This document shows positions 26,614 through 36,557 of a stretch of 64,000 bases of DNA, one piece after another (position 1 is the first letter of the stretch; every line of letters begins with the position of its first letter). The notes below the pieces were generated by a model. That model made no database searches. It saw only the letters and a list, made by a program, of their open reading frames with translations, and was not told the origin of the DNA. Made by a program: the position numbers and the translations under genes. The stretch is from contig JAYYPW010000009.1 in assembly GCA_036128855.1 (NCBI GenBank), forward strand, positions 1-64,000. Direction: 5' to 3'. Origin of the DNA: JAYYPW01 sp036128855 (GTDB lineage: Bacteria; Pseudomonadota; Gammaproteobacteria; Comchoanobacterales; Comchoanobacteraceae).

Positions 26614-27336
26614 CTAATAAACCCAGTTTGAAGATCGCATAAGATAGTTTTCACATTCCGTTAGTCTTTGGTAAGAGCCAATGTTAAACCAAGGGCCTTG
26701 ATACATAAATCCCTTTATCCTTTGCTGTACAATACCTGGTATTAGCACATCGCTAAGGGGAAAGTGGCTTTTGTTTGCGCCTTGCCATAATCGAGGATGA
26801 AAAACACCAAACCCTGCATAGCCAACACCCTGTTGGGTTCCAACTGTATTTGATTGAGCAACCATATGATCCGTAGAGTCCCAGTAAAAGTCCTGCTTAG
26901 CCAACCAATCAGGCGTGGGAACTAAACCCAAATAAGCATCTATTTCCTTTTGATCACGTAAAAACTCAAATTTAGCATGTAATTCACACCACAAAAAATC
27001 AGTCCAAATATCAGCAGCTATTAATAAAAAAGGTTTATCATCAAACCAAGGTAGTATTTCTCGTACAGCACCACCTGTTTCGAGCGGCTCATTAAGTGGC
27101 TCACGAGAATATTGAACTTGGACACCATAGCTAGCACCGTCTTGAATTACATCCTCAATCATATGTCCTAAGTAAGCAACGTTTATAACCACTTCTTGAA
27201 TCCCAGCAACCGCGAGCCTTCTCAAATGTCTTTCTAAAAGGGTCTCTGGCCCTACCTTTAATAAAGGCTTTGGTTTGACAAGAGTAAAGGGACGTAAACG
27301 TTTACCAAATCCAGCTGCTAGAATCATTGCTTTCAT
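26614..27336 (-). CDS. murU: Nucleotidyltransferase, MurU-like
   Basis: 240-aa sugar-nucleotidyltransferase with MILAAGFGKRLRPFT (nucleotide loop), KPKPLL and an LIAADIWTDF metal region. Best match by pattern is MurU, the uridylyltransferase for N-acetylmuramate-1-phosphate in peptidoglycan recycling. Glucose-1-phosphate thymidylyltransferase-like enzymes are the main alternative. Its ATG overlaps the stop of the small zinc-finger gene (ATGA), so the two are coupled. Convergent with hemE, 9 nt away. Confidence 0.85.
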   Translation of the reverse strand: MKAMILAAGFGKRLRPFTLVKPKPLLKVGPETLLERHLRRLAVAGIQEVVINVAYLGHMIEDVIQDGASYGVQVQYSREPLNEPLETGGAVREILPWFDDKPFLLIAADIWTDFLWCELHAKFEFLRDQKEIDAYLGLVPTPDWLAKQDFYWDSTDHMVAQSNTVGTQQGVGYAGFGVFHPRLWQGANKSHFPLSDVLIPGIVQQRIKGFMYQGPWFNIGSYQRLTECENYLMRSSNWVY

Positions 27337-27536
27337 TTAGCTTTACCGGTTTTTTCTAACACATATACTGTTCCACAATAGGGACATTTTTCAATGCCTG
27401 TCTTTTCAATAGGAAGATATTCACGTGGATGTGCGTTCCACATCACTTGGTTAGGCATCGGGCAGCTCAAGGGTAAATCAGCTTCAGTTACAGTAACCGT
27501 CTTTTGATGACAAGAAAGAAAAGAGTTCTTTGACAT
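27333..27536 (-). CDS. zf-CHCC zinc-finger protein (NDUFS6-like)
   Basis: 67-aa protein from ATG 27536. Cysteines and histidine in the order LSCPM, WNAHPREYLP, EKCPYCGTVY give the Cys-His-Cys-Cys site of the zf-CHCC family. The family includes mitochondrial NDUFS6 and small proteobacterial proteins of unknown role. The stop overlaps the murU ATG. A TTG at 27551 would add 5 residues. Confidence 0.85.
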   Translation of the reverse strand: MSKNSFLSCHQKTVTVTEADLPLSCPMPNQVMWNAHPREYLPIEKTGIEKCPYCGTVYVLEKTGKAK

Positions 27537-28088
27537 ATTTATAAAATACAAGACAGATTAGGTAAAACCTACCTGAAAAAGTCTATAATGACAAGTGCAA
27601 ACCAACAAAGATAAATCGCTAAAAATCTAATCAACATACATACTAAGAGAAGTCGACGAGAAATGATTTAGTAACAAAGTAATTAGCAATAACATCTAAG
27701 TCATGTCGATGGCAAAACCAATAGTATTGCGAGTACTATGGTTAGATTACATAGCTCAATTTAATCTAACTAATGCACTACAAGCTACCATTGATCATAG
27801 CAACGCCTTAAGATTGGATTACCAAGATACACTTTAAGCCATACCTTGTGATTGAATAGTATTCTTTATTAAGACTATTATGGCAGGAGTCATTTTAACA
27901 ACACACAGTATCACTTATGAGATATGACCTGAACAGGCATTCATATTAGGGATATTTTAATAAAAAACATAAAAAGATATAGTCATTTTTATTACAAAAA
28001 GAGGCTGAAAAATTAAAATCCAAACTTGCTTGCAATAGTATGCTGATTGTCATATTATTGAGCAATAAATAAATACAGGTTATTCACT
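27537..28088. other. 552-bp divergent spacer
   Basis: Upstream of both the zinc-finger/murU unit and the 588-aa membrane protein. It holds the promoter at 28030-28058. The rest is AT-rich with no convincing gene, tRNA or long repeat. Confidence 0.5.
28030..28058 (+). promoter_or_regulatory. Promoter of the 588-aa membrane protein
   Basis: TTGCAA (28030-28035), 17 bp, TATTAT (28053-28058), 30 bp before the ATG at 28089. Confidence 0.7.
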
Positions 28089-29855
28089 ATGGCATCTTCG
28101 GTTAAATCAAATGGTTTTTTTGCTCCTTTCGAATTCGTACTCAAAAGCGGTTACTGGGGTGGTCTTCTTACTAGACTAATTGCACTCTACTCTATGTATA
28201 TATTACTCGGTATGATTCCTTATGGCATGATATTTATTACAAGCACATTCTTTAAAACCCTATCTGGTAATTCTTTAGAAGGATTTTACTATGCCGCAGG
28301 TTTATTCATATCACTAAATTTAGCACAGCGTACACTAGATATGGTTGGCAAAATGTTATCTAGATATATTGCTAATGATCAAGGGATACAAGTTCAAGAA
28401 ACAATTTTACAAAGCATCAAGTATGACCTTGAAAAGCGCAAATCTTACAAGACACTTTCAGAAGATGAGAAAGCTAAAATTCGCGACAAACACAACAAAG
28501 AAAAAAATTCAGATCTAAACAATGAAGAATTTTCTAACCTAGTACAAAAAGAAATTACTGACTTAGAGAAAAAAGAAAAAGGTGCAATTGGATCAAAGAT
28601 GACCGACCAAGAGAAAGTCTTTCAAATGGTAAACAAAATAAGTGAGCAAGCTCTACAGTCAATCGCAAGTATCGTTGTTAACCTGCTATTCCTTATAAAT
28701 ATCGGCATGACACAAGCAGCACTTGCCATCTTTGCAGCTACACTTGCAATCAATGGTTTTATTATTAACTACGCGATTAGCGTAATCAAGCCCATCGATA
28801 AAAAAGCAGTAGTAGCCAAAGGACGGAGTCGTACCAATTGGACAGAACTAGTTGATTCAGAAGAACCAGAAGAAAAAATCGAAGAGCTCGAAGACAACCT
28901 TAAAAGCTACAGCGGCAACGTCGTAAATCAAATCGGTCATGATTTTATGGTAGATGTTTTTAACAACTGCATCCGTTATTGTGCTCTACCTTTGGGGATA
29001 TTTATAGCTGTGTTTTCGTTAGCTGGTGGAACCTTCCCTATAACCAACATTGTATTATCATCCGGAACAACACTGACTGCCGCAATTATCATGGGTACTG
29101 CATCTGCAATCGAGAAACTAATACAAGACACCTCTGTTTTTGCAAAAAGCTACCAAGAACTCTACCAGTCTGGTTCTAATTACGAAAATGTAAACACATT
29201 GATGAAACGTGGATCTATAGATGTAACACAACTCGCCACAAAATTTACCGGAAAAACCCGACAAGCAAGCATTATCACACATACCATGTATCATGGTTTT
29301 GTCGCTACATTTGCCTGGGCATGCTTATCAGCAGCTTCTGATCTCATAACGATAGCAATGAATAGTGCTGTTGTATCACACACACCCTTACTTATGCTGA
29401 TGCCAACTCTTATGGTAGGTTTAGTAGCCTATATAGGAATGAACAGAACCTACTCCAAGAAAAACGTCGATGTTCATGATTACACAATCAACTCTGTACT
29501 CACAGCAATACTTTCCGCAACAACCCTAATTGTTGCAACAGGAAATGCTAGTATTTTTGCAGCCATTTTACAGATAGCACCCTCATTTGCCCAGCAAGCA
29601 AACTTAGCATTAGGTATTTCTGCAATTTACTATACAGTGTCAAGCGCTCTAACTTTTTACATGAAACCAAGCTCTAAGCAACTCAATAAGACTCTAAGTA
29701 TAGTGCAAAACAAACAAAAACCCCTGAAAGTTTTAAACAAAGACTCTCATAGTAACAAAGAAAATGAAATTAATAGTACATCAGACAATAAAATAACACC
29801 TGCTGTTAACAATGATACTCAAACCACAGTAGTAGCCTTGAGTTGTGTTAACTAA
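28089..29855 (+). CDS. 588-aa polytopic membrane protein, ABC-TMD-like
   Basis: Function unknown. About 10 hydrophobic segments, with a charged, helical insert at about residues 115-190 and an acidic helix at about 255-285 (EEPEEKIEELEDNLKSY). The C-terminal 60 residues are polar. The first 380 residues recall the membrane domain of SbmA/ABCD-type transporters (LAQRTLDMVGKMLSRYI; DQEKVFQMVNKISEQALQS), but there is no Walker A or other nucleotide-binding domain. A full ABC protein of this type is encoded at 57686-59638. The resemblance is weak and structural prediction would be needed. Strong promoter and long flanking spacers suggest a monocistronic unit. Confidence 0.7.
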   Translation: MASSVKSNGFFAPFEFVLKSGYWGGLLTRLIALYSMYILLGMIPYGMIFITSTFFKTLSGNSLEGFYYAAGLFISLNLAQRTLDMVGKMLSRYIANDQGIQVQETILQSIKYDLEKRKSYKTLSEDEKAKIRDKHNKEKNSDLNNEEFSNLVQKEITDLEKKEKGAIGSKMTDQEKVFQMVNKISEQALQSIASIVVNLLFLINIGMTQAALAIFAATLAINGFIINYAISVIKPIDKKAVVAKGRSRTNWTELVDSEEPEEKIEELEDNLKSYSGNVVNQIGHDFMVDVFNNCIRYCALPLGIFIAVFSLAGGTFPITNIVLSSGTTLTAAIIMGTASAIEKLIQDTSVFAKSYQELYQSGSNYENVNTLMKRGSIDVTQLATKFTGKTRQASIITHTMYHGFVATFAWACLSAASDLITIAMNSAVVSHTPLLMLMPTLMVGLVAYIGMNRTYSKKNVDVHDYTINSVLTAILSATTLIVATGNASIFAAILQIAPSFAQQANLALGISAIYYTVSSALTFYMKPSSKQLNKTLSIVQNKQKPLKVLNKDSHSNKENEINSTSDNKITPAVNNDTQTTVVALSCVN

Positions 29856-29914
29856 GAAATACTTGTCACCTACATGCTTAGCAATTGTAAGATGACTTAA
29901 AATTGCGTTGCTTC

Positions 29915-29953
29915 ACTACCAGGCGTCAATCTACAAGAATGGTGCCTGGTAGT
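29915..29953 (+). terminator. Hairpin downstream of the 588-aa gene
   Basis: A perfect 10-bp stem: ACTACCAGGC (29915-29924) and GCCTGGTAGT (29944-29953) around a 19-nt loop. It begins 60 bp after the stop. No T-run follows, so it may be a weak or factor-assisted terminator or an RNA stability element. Confidence 0.5.
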
Positions 29954-30119
29954 TCTAATTTGAATGTTTCATAAAATGATAATAGTTTTGTAAAGTTAAA
30001 TTGAAATAAAGGCCATCTAACCATATATATTCCCTATCTAGGAACAGCATAATAATCACTAATACCTACTACGTAAAAAACTACTGTTGATGATCAATTG
30101 CACTAGACATCAAATCATG

Positions 30120-30141
30120 TTAATTTCACATTAACTTCACA
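30120..30141 (+). promoter_or_regulatory. Two 11-bp direct repeats before the FadL-like gene
   Basis: TTAATTTCACA followed at once by TTAACTTCACA (one mismatch), ending 14 bp before the ATG. Head-to-tail repeats with 11-bp spacing are the usual layout of OmpR/PhoB-family response-regulator sites. The closeness to the ATG would suit repression or a leaderless transcript; no regulator gene is in the window. Confidence 0.4.
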
Positions 30142-30155
30142 CTGTACAAAACCAC

Positions 30156-31439
30156 ATGTTCCAACTAACAAATGTTTTAATTTTAATTTCACTCTATTCA
30201 TTTAATAGCCAAGCGATAGCTGACGGGTTTGACAATAGCTACTTCCCTTTTCAGATCTTTACCGGATCAAGTAGAATTGAAACGAGTTTAACTTTAACCG
30301 ATGCGACCGTAAAACCAAAGCTCCAAGCAGAAACCGTCACTCTAAATACCGGTACAAAAGTACCCACCCAAGCTATTACTACGAATGACATGTACAACAA
30401 TAGATATAGTCCTGTTTTTGGTTTGCATTATAAATGTAATGACAACCTATATCTCAATATCCAATACGATGAACCATTCGCAACTGATACAAGTTATGAA
30501 GATGATTCTGTTGGGCCAGGCTTTCCACTTCGCTCAAAAATTGAAACCTCTATGATCTCTCTAGGCTTCACACAAGTTATAAACAGAGCAAATCAACTTT
30601 ATAGTTTAATTAGCGGCATACAAATTCTACGTGGAGATGCTATTTTTAGCGCAGATGGTTATGCAGGTTTATCATGCTTAGCAAATTCTTCGAATACCTG
30701 TAACGACAACATCGTAACAAGTCTAGATATTGGTAATAATCTGGGCTATTTTTTTGGCTTTGCCTATGAAATACCCAAAATAGCACTTAAATTACAATTA
30801 ATGTACTACCCAGAGATAGATGCTATTGGTAAGGGGACACTGAGTGTAGGCAATGATTTTTTCAGTCCTTTTAACATCACAGTTAGTGCACCGATTACAG
30901 CAGATGTGGTCAGCGATAACCTAGCAGTCTCGCCTAATCGCATTCATCTCTATTTACAAACTGGTTTAAATGAAAAAACTCTGGGTTTTATTGGGTATAG
31001 CAGCGTAAACTGGAAAGCACTCCCAACTTTGAATACTAATTATACTAATATCAATACCACAGATACCAATTTAAAAGCACTCTTCCAAACAGCCGGGTCT
31101 ATCAATCTTTTTGAAGATGATGCGATATATTGGTATGTTGGGGCCGGTTATCAGGTAAACACACAGCTTGCTTTGAGTTTCACTGCATTCATCGATACTA
31201 TTCGAGATAGTCCTGTTGACGACTTTCGATCTCCAGGTCGCGGTACCCACTCTTACTATTTAGGTACAAATTTTGATCTTGATGAAAAAAATACAGTATC
31301 TGGTAGATTAGGCTACATCTATGCACCAAGTACTGAGATAATCTATCCTGTGAGTGCAACTCTTGGGACAGGCGAATACAAAGCAACAGTTGATCCTGAT
31401 GTATTTAATTTCCATATAGGGTACACCCGCAAACTATAA
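30156..31439 (+). CDS. Outer-membrane protein of the FadL/OmpP1-like type
   Basis: 427 aa with a signal peptide (about residues 1-22, hydrophobic core then SQAIADGF). The mature part alternates hydrophobic and polar residues, typical of a beta-barrel. YSPVFGLHYKCNDNLYLNIQYDEPFATDTSYE resembles the FadL pattern of a strand followed by P..TD..Y. Members take up hydrophobic compounds such as long-chain fatty acids. Family call is moderate; a generic barrel is the alternative. Followed by an MFS transporter with its own promoter. Confidence 0.7.
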   Translation: MFQLTNVLILISLYSFNSQAIADGFDNSYFPFQIFTGSSRIETSLTLTDATVKPKLQAETVTLNTGTKVPTQAITTNDMYNNRYSPVFGLHYKCNDNLYLNIQYDEPFATDTSYEDDSVGPGFPLRSKIETSMISLGFTQVINRANQLYSLISGIQILRGDAIFSADGYAGLSCLANSSNTCNDNIVTSLDIGNNLGYFFGFAYEIPKIALKLQLMYYPEIDAIGKGTLSVGNDFFSPFNITVSAPITADVVSDNLAVSPNRIHLYLQTGLNEKTLGFIGYSSVNWKALPTLNTNYTNINTTDTNLKALFQTAGSINLFEDDAIYWYVGAGYQVNTQLALSFTAFIDTIRDSPVDDFRSPGRGTHSYYLGTNFDLDEKNTVSGRLGYIYAPSTEIIYPVSATLGTGEYKATVDPDVFNFHIGYTRKL

Positions 31440-31451
31440 CAGCATAAGATA

Positions 31452-31479
31452 TTGACATTTATGAAATTTTCATTAAAAT
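31452..31479 (+). promoter_or_regulatory. Promoter of the MFS gene
   Basis: TTGACA (31452-31457), 16 bp, TAAAAT (31474-31479), 22 bp before the ATG, with AAAGGT as ribosome-binding site. Confidence 0.65.
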
Positions 31480-31501
31480 ATACAGTTTAAAAGGTCATAA
31501 C

Positions 31502-32806
31502 ATGCATCCAACTCACCGTGCTTATATCTTAAAAGCATCAACTATCGTGGGTTTAGCAACTTGCTTTTACCTCTATGAATTTTTCCTGCGTGTGATGCCA
31601 TCTGTCATAACCGTTGAGCTAGCTCAAGACTTTCATATAAGCCAAACATTGCTAGGACAATTTATAGCCACGTTTTTTTATGCTTATGCTATCATGCAAA
31701 TTCCCGCAGGCCTTTTATGCGATAAGTATGGACCCAAATACTGCTTAACTGTCGCTATCAGCACCTGCGCTATCGCAACATTTATCTTACAATACACAGA
31801 TTCATTTATAATAGCGTCTTGCGCAAGGCTTGCCATAGGAGCCGTATCAGCATGTGCCTTTATTGGGCCACTAACACTCGCATCACGATGGTTCACCTCA
31901 AAATACCAAGCATTAATTGCTGGCTGCGTACAGGTTATGGGTTGTATGGGAGCAATTTTTGCAGGGCAGCCTATTGCTCTTATCGTACAAACTTATAGCT
32001 GGCGTACTAGTCTTTACTATACTGCATGGCTTGGCACATTACTGGCTATTCTTTTCCACCTAGTATTAATCGATAGCCCTAAAATGGAAGATCAAAAAAT
32101 AATAAAGAAGCCTCTTAATATTAAGAACGTACTTACTCAAGTCATCGGTAACTCACAAAGCTGGGCTGTTGGTGTATTAGCATTTGGATCTTGGGCTGCA
32201 ATCGCAATATTTGCTGAGTCTTGGGGAATACCTTATCTAAGTAAAGTACAAAACATTACTACTGACCAAGCCGCAGAACAAGCTATGTGGATTTGGATTG
32301 CAATGGCTATTATTAGCCCACTAGCAGGCTATGCATCCAATTACTTTCAGAATAGAAAATGGCCAATAATGATTCTATTGAGTATAGGCTTAGTTGCTAG
32401 TATATTACTCATAAGCTACCCTCCTCAGCAAGCATGGATTATATCATTACTTTTATTTGCTGTCGGGTGCAGCTCAGCTGCTCAACCAATAACTTTTGGA
32501 TTGGTGAATGATAATAACACGCAAACATCTATGGCTACTGCAATAGCATTCAATAATATGGCATTAGTAAGTTCCGCAATGACCTTACAGCCTTTAATCG
32601 GGTATATTTTGGATATTTACCAAGGGTTTCAAGCTGAACCTACATTATTAGGTTATCAAATAGCTTTTATGTGTGTACCAGTATCTATCACCATAAGTAT
32701 GATAGCATGCTTACTTTGGGTAAAAGAAACACATTGTCAAAACATAGCTAAGCCAATGGAAGATCTGCAGGAAAACACTGAAACTCTACAGACCAATACA
32801 GCTTAA
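31502..32806 (+). CDS. Major facilitator superfamily transporter
   Basis: 434 aa with 12 hydrophobic segments. The MFS loop 2-3 motif is visible as GLLCDKYGPKYCL, and RLAIGAVSACAF resembles the TM4 motif. Pattern YEFFLRVMPSVITVEL is that of the group of MFS proteins common in Legionella and Coxiella, whose substrates are mostly unknown. Inner membrane. Convergent with rdgC. Confidence 0.9.
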   Translation: MHPTHRAYILKASTIVGLATCFYLYEFFLRVMPSVITVELAQDFHISQTLLGQFIATFFYAYAIMQIPAGLLCDKYGPKYCLTVAISTCAIATFILQYTDSFIIASCARLAIGAVSACAFIGPLTLASRWFTSKYQALIAGCVQVMGCMGAIFAGQPIALIVQTYSWRTSLYYTAWLGTLLAILFHLVLIDSPKMEDQKIIKKPLNIKNVLTQVIGNSQSWAVGVLAFGSWAAIAIFAESWGIPYLSKVQNITTDQAAEQAMWIWIAMAIISPLAGYASNYFQNRKWPIMILLSIGLVASILLISYPPQQAWIISLLLFAVGCSSAAQPITFGLVNDNNTQTSMATAIAFNNMALVSSAMTLQPLIGYILDIYQGFQAEPTLLGYQIAFMCVPVSITISMIACLLWVKETHCQNIAKPMEDLQENTETLQTNTA

Positions 32807-32864
32807 GAAAACCAAAAATTTGACACTTACTCTCACCTACAGTAAGAGATTGTTTCAAAATGGT

Positions 32865-33833
32865 TTATGTAAGTGAAACATCTTCAACTTCTTTGATGAT
32901 ATCTGATTGATCAAGTGCAGCTGTATGACCTGATTGAGCTTCACCACCAAGCGCCTGTACAAGATCAGTAAACCAAGCATGATAAATAGGCCCTAACAGA
33001 GCTAAATCAGCCAATATGATTGCTTCTTTCGCATCATCAGCACCATGATCTTTTTCGATATCTAAGTATTTAATTTGACTTAAGGCTAAATTTTGATTCA
33101 ATACAAAACGTATCTGATCACGCCACACAAGCGCAGCATGCTTAACCTGTAAACCATCTTGCAAATGGTTCCGTACCCCTGCTGAAGAAAGGTCATTTCC
33201 TGAAAACCGGATGGTTGCAAAGCGATTTGCAGGATCTAATAACTGACAAGCATCATCCCAAGAGAAATCCTTGGGTAAACCGTCTTGACCTCTAAGCCAA
33301 CTCGTTAGTGTATTTTCTACTGTATTGACGCTAGAAACTGTCTGTAGACGCCAACCTGGACAACAATACGCAAAGCTAGTAGAAATTGCTTCAAGCATTG
33401 CTGTTTGAGTAGTACCAACATATAAAAAGCCTGTTTCTTGATGCCAAAACATCTGGCAACTCTTTTGTTGAACGAATGCTTTGGGTAATAACTCAAAATG
33501 AATCTCGTCTTGCATACGACGTTGCTCTCGTTTCGATATAGGCACACCACCCTGCTGGTCCTCAAGTTGGGCAACACGTGTTGCCAGAGTCTGCTTAACA
33601 ACATCTGTTGGCAGAAGCCTCTTTGCTAAAACAAACTCAGCTAAATGAAGTGGACCTACAGAAACTAATAGCTCATCTGATTTTAAACCAAAAGGAGAAG
33701 ACCAACCATGTGTCTGAGTCACATTTCCTGGGCATGGACCAATAGTTTGCTTAGCAAGGTTATCACGCAATGTATCCGCAGATTGACCAGCCACTGGCGT
33801 TAATCGTAATACTTGAATTGACTTAAACCACAT
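32865..33833 (-). CDS. rdgC: Recombination-associated protein RdgC
   Basis: 322-aa nucleoid-associated ring protein that restrains RecA. It begins MWFKSIQVLRLT and has SPFGLKSDELLVSVG and ISKREQRRMQDEI, all conserved in RdgC. E. coli RdgC is 303 aa. An AAGGAG ribosome-binding site lies 6 nt before the ATG. RdgC is largely limited to beta- and gammaproteobacteria, which supports the lineage call. Confidence 0.93.
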   Translation of the reverse strand: MWFKSIQVLRLTPVAGQSADTLRDNLAKQTIGPCPGNVTQTHGWSSPFGLKSDELLVSVGPLHLAEFVLAKRLLPTDVVKQTLATRVAQLEDQQGGVPISKREQRRMQDEIHFELLPKAFVQQKSCQMFWHQETGFLYVGTTQTAMLEAISTSFAYCCPGWRLQTVSSVNTVENTLTSWLRGQDGLPKDFSWDDACQLLDPANRFATIRFSGNDLSSAGVRNHLQDGLQVKHAALVWRDQIRFVLNQNLALSQIKYLDIEKDHGADDAKEAIILADLALLGPIYHAWFTDLVQALGGEAQSGHTAALDQSDIIKEVEDVSLT

Positions 33834-33933
33834 AGAGCACTCCTTAAAAAATTAGATATACATAAATAACATAGATAGATGACACAGTATGCGTAACCCT
33901 CACGCTCATTTCAAGACTATCTCCGTATTTATA

Positions 33934-35016
33934 TTAAACCTTATTTGAATAAGCGGGAGATGATGAGAGATTTTTATCAATGGCGTACTCAGTGGCATAT
34001 CTTTTCACTTTTTCAATTAATTTAAAAGTAATACGATCAGGATAATAGTCTGTAAGATGTGTATTTGAATGATCTTGGGTAGTCTTTGATTCGATATATG
34101 CTGAAAGTAAACCAAAATCATTGGAATCAGAAGGTCTCACCCAAGTTAATCTATCTAACATTGGTAAATCTGACGGCGACTTACTAACACGGTCTGTAAC
34201 CGATCTACTAGTACAAAAGACAAGATCGTTATACAGATAACTTTGGACATAAGTAAAGTTATCAGGCAAATCGATAGTATCGCCTTTTGGACCTACAACA
34301 GGATCTTTTAAAAAGTAATTTCCATCATACCAAGTTTCCAAAAAACCAGGAGGAGTCGATGGTATAAGTAATCGTTGAATATTCTCCAAAATAGGAGTTT
34401 CACCTTTAACAAAGAATAGCCAATTAGGATTACGTATGATTGCAAACCGTACCGAGACTGGCTGATTTTCTAACCATCGCAACAAATACAGCATTAGATT
34501 ATGAGATCGTAACTGGCCACCTCCTGGTTGAGAAGAAAATGGCTGATTTAAAGGAGGTGGAGAAACATAAAGATGCGAATGAGAGCCATAATGCACACAT
34601 GAACCCAACATATATTCAATAATAGCAGCACGACCAAAGACTTCACCACAACTCAGGATTACTGGATCGATTATTAGTCTTGATGTAAGTCTATCAATTA
34701 AAGCCAAAGAAGTCAGATCACTCCTAACGTTCTCATCGAAAAATGGTAAACTGCCATTAGTAGAGGATGGCTCTGTATTAATAGCAAGATTCTCTGCCTC
34801 TTGTTGAGGAGGTTCAACAGAGGAAAAGACCAGTTCTACTTCGTCTTTTTGATGCCGCATGGCTTTATGTTTACGCTCGACCAACAGGGAATTGTTCGAG
34901 AATCTTCGCCATATCGCAAAACTTATACCTAATAAAGTCACCACGACAGGAATCCAGTAACACATGGCCATGAGTTGAACAAATCGCGTGAAGAAATCTT
35001 TTGTTGATACGGCCAA
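33934..35016 (-). CDS. Membrane-anchored protein with two U-box-like motifs (paralogue A)
   Basis: 360 aa. One hydrophobic anchor at about residues 18-36 followed by positive residues (WRR), so the rest is cytoplasmic or, if secreted, exposed. Two segments resemble the core of a U-box: LTSRLIIDPVILSCGEVFGR (about 110-129) and a segment at about 225-252 with YFLKDPVVGPKGDTIDLPD. Both have the D-P-[VI]-x-x-x-x-G-x-[TV] core but lack the full domain. The paralogue at 38968-39996 has both motifs in the same order. The start is a TTG at 35016; an ATG at 34971 would shorten the segment before the anchor. Ubiquitin-ligase activity is not shown, only the motif. Confidence 0.75.
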   Translation of the reverse strand: MAVSTKDFFTRFVQLMAMCYWIPVVVTLLGISFAIWRRFSNNSLLVERKHKAMRHQKDEVELVFSSVEPPQQEAENLAINTEPSSTNGSLPFFDENVRSDLTSLALIDRLTSRLIIDPVILSCGEVFGRAAIIEYMLGSCVHYGSHSHLYVSPPPLNQPFSSQPGGGQLRSHNLMLYLLRWLENQPVSVRFAIIRNPNWLFFVKGETPILENIQRLLIPSTPPGFLETWYDGNYFLKDPVVGPKGDTIDLPDNFTYVQSYLYNDLVFCTSRSVTDRVSKSPSDLPMLDRLTWVRPSDSNDFGLLSAYIESKTTQDHSNTHLTDYYPDRITFKLIEKVKRYATEYAIDKNLSSSPAYSNKV

Positions 35017-35317
35017 TCGTATAACCTATTAAATATTAGGAAAATACTAACCTATTCACGTGTAAACATCCATACTGTAATTCTATAATATGGGCATCTC
35101 GATATAAAATAAGAAAACTAAGTAAAAATTTTACACAAAATCATAACCATGTATTACATAGATCTAAGAACATATTGCACAAACGGGACAAAGAAGCCTC
35201 CTCTTACATTCCTCTTTACACAACATAAATCGTTGAAAAAATATACCACCACGATAAAAATTGGCTAAATAACGAAATTTAGTCTATAAGTTTAATGAAC
35301 AAAGTAAAAATCACAGT
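35017..35317. other. 301-bp divergent spacer
   Basis: Holds two direct copies of TAACCTATT (35022-35030 and 35048-35056) just upstream of paralogue A. Nothing else could be assigned. Confidence 0.4.
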
Positions 35318-35779
35318 ATGACCAACAAAGATACGAAATCATTTGAAGAAACTCTAAAAATAGCTTGTAGAGTAGCAGGTGAATTATCAAAGTCACACCT
35401 AAAAAATGAGAAAATAGAGCTTAATATTGCAATTACAAAGTCCTGTAAAAAAATTCTTAGAATTAGCAATAACGAGGCAATACTCAGAAAAAAAGGTATT
35501 TTTTTAATGTTTTCAACATTAGCTTTAAACTTTTTTCGCGGTAGGGGATTCGGTGCTACTGCGCAAATTTCGTCCCTATCTAATGAAAGAAAACAAGTAA
35601 TACATGATCTATCTTCACTAACAAAAAGGTTCTCAGAGAAGTTACCATCTAATTATGCGCAAAAGGATTTGGTCCATTCATCAACTTTCACACACACGAA
35701 AGTAAATACGATGACACAACCAACTCTACAAGAATCTGATGATACTCAAGATAAGACTAAGTCACATCCTAAACATTAA
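35318..35779 (+). CDS. Small hypothetical protein
   Basis: 153 aa, not recognised. Basic, helical, with one moderately hydrophobic stretch at about residues 67-78 (GIFLMFSTLALNFF) and a polar C-terminus ending in KTKSHPKH. No signal peptide. The ATG lacks a clear Shine-Dalgarno. It lies between paralogue A and the twin secreted proteins. Lys/Asn-rich codon use matches its neighbours. Real but uncharacterised. Confidence 0.55.
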   Translation: MTNKDTKSFEETLKIACRVAGELSKSHLKNEKIELNIAITKSCKKILRISNNEAILRKKGIFLMFSTLALNFFRGRGFGATAQISSLSNERKQVIHDLSSLTKRFSEKLPSNYAQKDLVHSSTFTHTKVNTMTQPTLQESDDTQDKTKSHPKH

Positions 35780-36074
35780 ACAATGTATAATAGTTTTATT
35801 TGAGATAATCATTTATCCTGCATCGACCCTATCAAAATTTCTTCGGTTAGCGTTGTACACCTTCTACCTATACTGGACTTTACGCACTTACACAGACCGA
35901 AGTACGTGTAACTACACACAGTTTTCCAGCTTAAACATGCGTGCTGCTTTCACGTAAGAAAAATCCATAAGAATTTTTTATAATCACACTGATATAGAAA
36001 AATATACATCCGTTACTTGCGATTTTCTAAAAATTATGTAGGTTATAGATATACTCATAAATTTGTACTTATAT

Positions 36075-36557
36075 ATGAAGCCTACATCAACAACATTACA
36101 ACTATTAATGCTAGCGACCGCTTTTTTTTATTTTACTGCTCAAGCTGAAATTGATTTCTCAAAGTATAGCGATAAATTTAAAAAAAATTATGGAAGCGTC
36201 AATATCATGAATTTCTCTGGGTATAATATCGAAATAACAACCTCCTCAAACAAATTGCAAATGGCTCCTGGCACAATACAGTCAATTAAAACTAACCCAA
36301 GATTTACTTTTGAAAAAATTTCTTACCTTAGCACTAGATCGTCCAAAAAAAAGGCCCCTGACCTTTCAACCTGTGAGTCAGTCACTGGCGAAATACCACT
36401 TAGTGATTTTGACTTGAGTAGAAAAAGTTTAGCTGGACTTTATATCGGAACTAAACATGAATCAATTAATGCCGAAGAAAAACTTCATTGCTTCGTTATA
36501 AACTTTGCTGATGAAGAAACACTCGAGACCATACAAGATACTTTTGATCCTGAATAA
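36075..36557 (+). CDS. Small secreted protein, twin copy 1
   Basis: 160 aa from the ATG at 36075 (a TTG at 36063 is in frame upstream). Signal peptide at about residues 1-23 ending TAQAEIDF. The mature part shares NFSG.N, TSS.K.Q, GTIQ.IKTNP.F.FEKISY, RSSKKK, STC(ED)SV.GEI.LS(DE)FDLS and EEKLHCFVIN with the gene at 36875. Two conserved cysteines probably form a disulfide. No known domain recognised. Likely periplasmic or exported. Confidence 0.75.
   Translation: MKPTSTTLQLLMLATAFFYFTAQAEIDFSKYSDKFKKNYGSVNIMNFSGYNIEITTSSNKLQMAPGTIQSIKTNPRFTFEKISYLSTRSSKKKAPDLSTCESVTGEIPLSDFDLSRKSLAGLYIGTKHESINAEEKLHCFVINFADEETLETIQDTFDPE

Noticed and set aside
32826..32846. Possible terminator between the convergent MFS and rdgC genes
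   Set aside because: Only a 6-bp stem and no T-run.
35739..35957. 72-codon frame overlapping and following the 153-aa gene
   Set aside because: Overlaps a better frame and has no start signal or homology.
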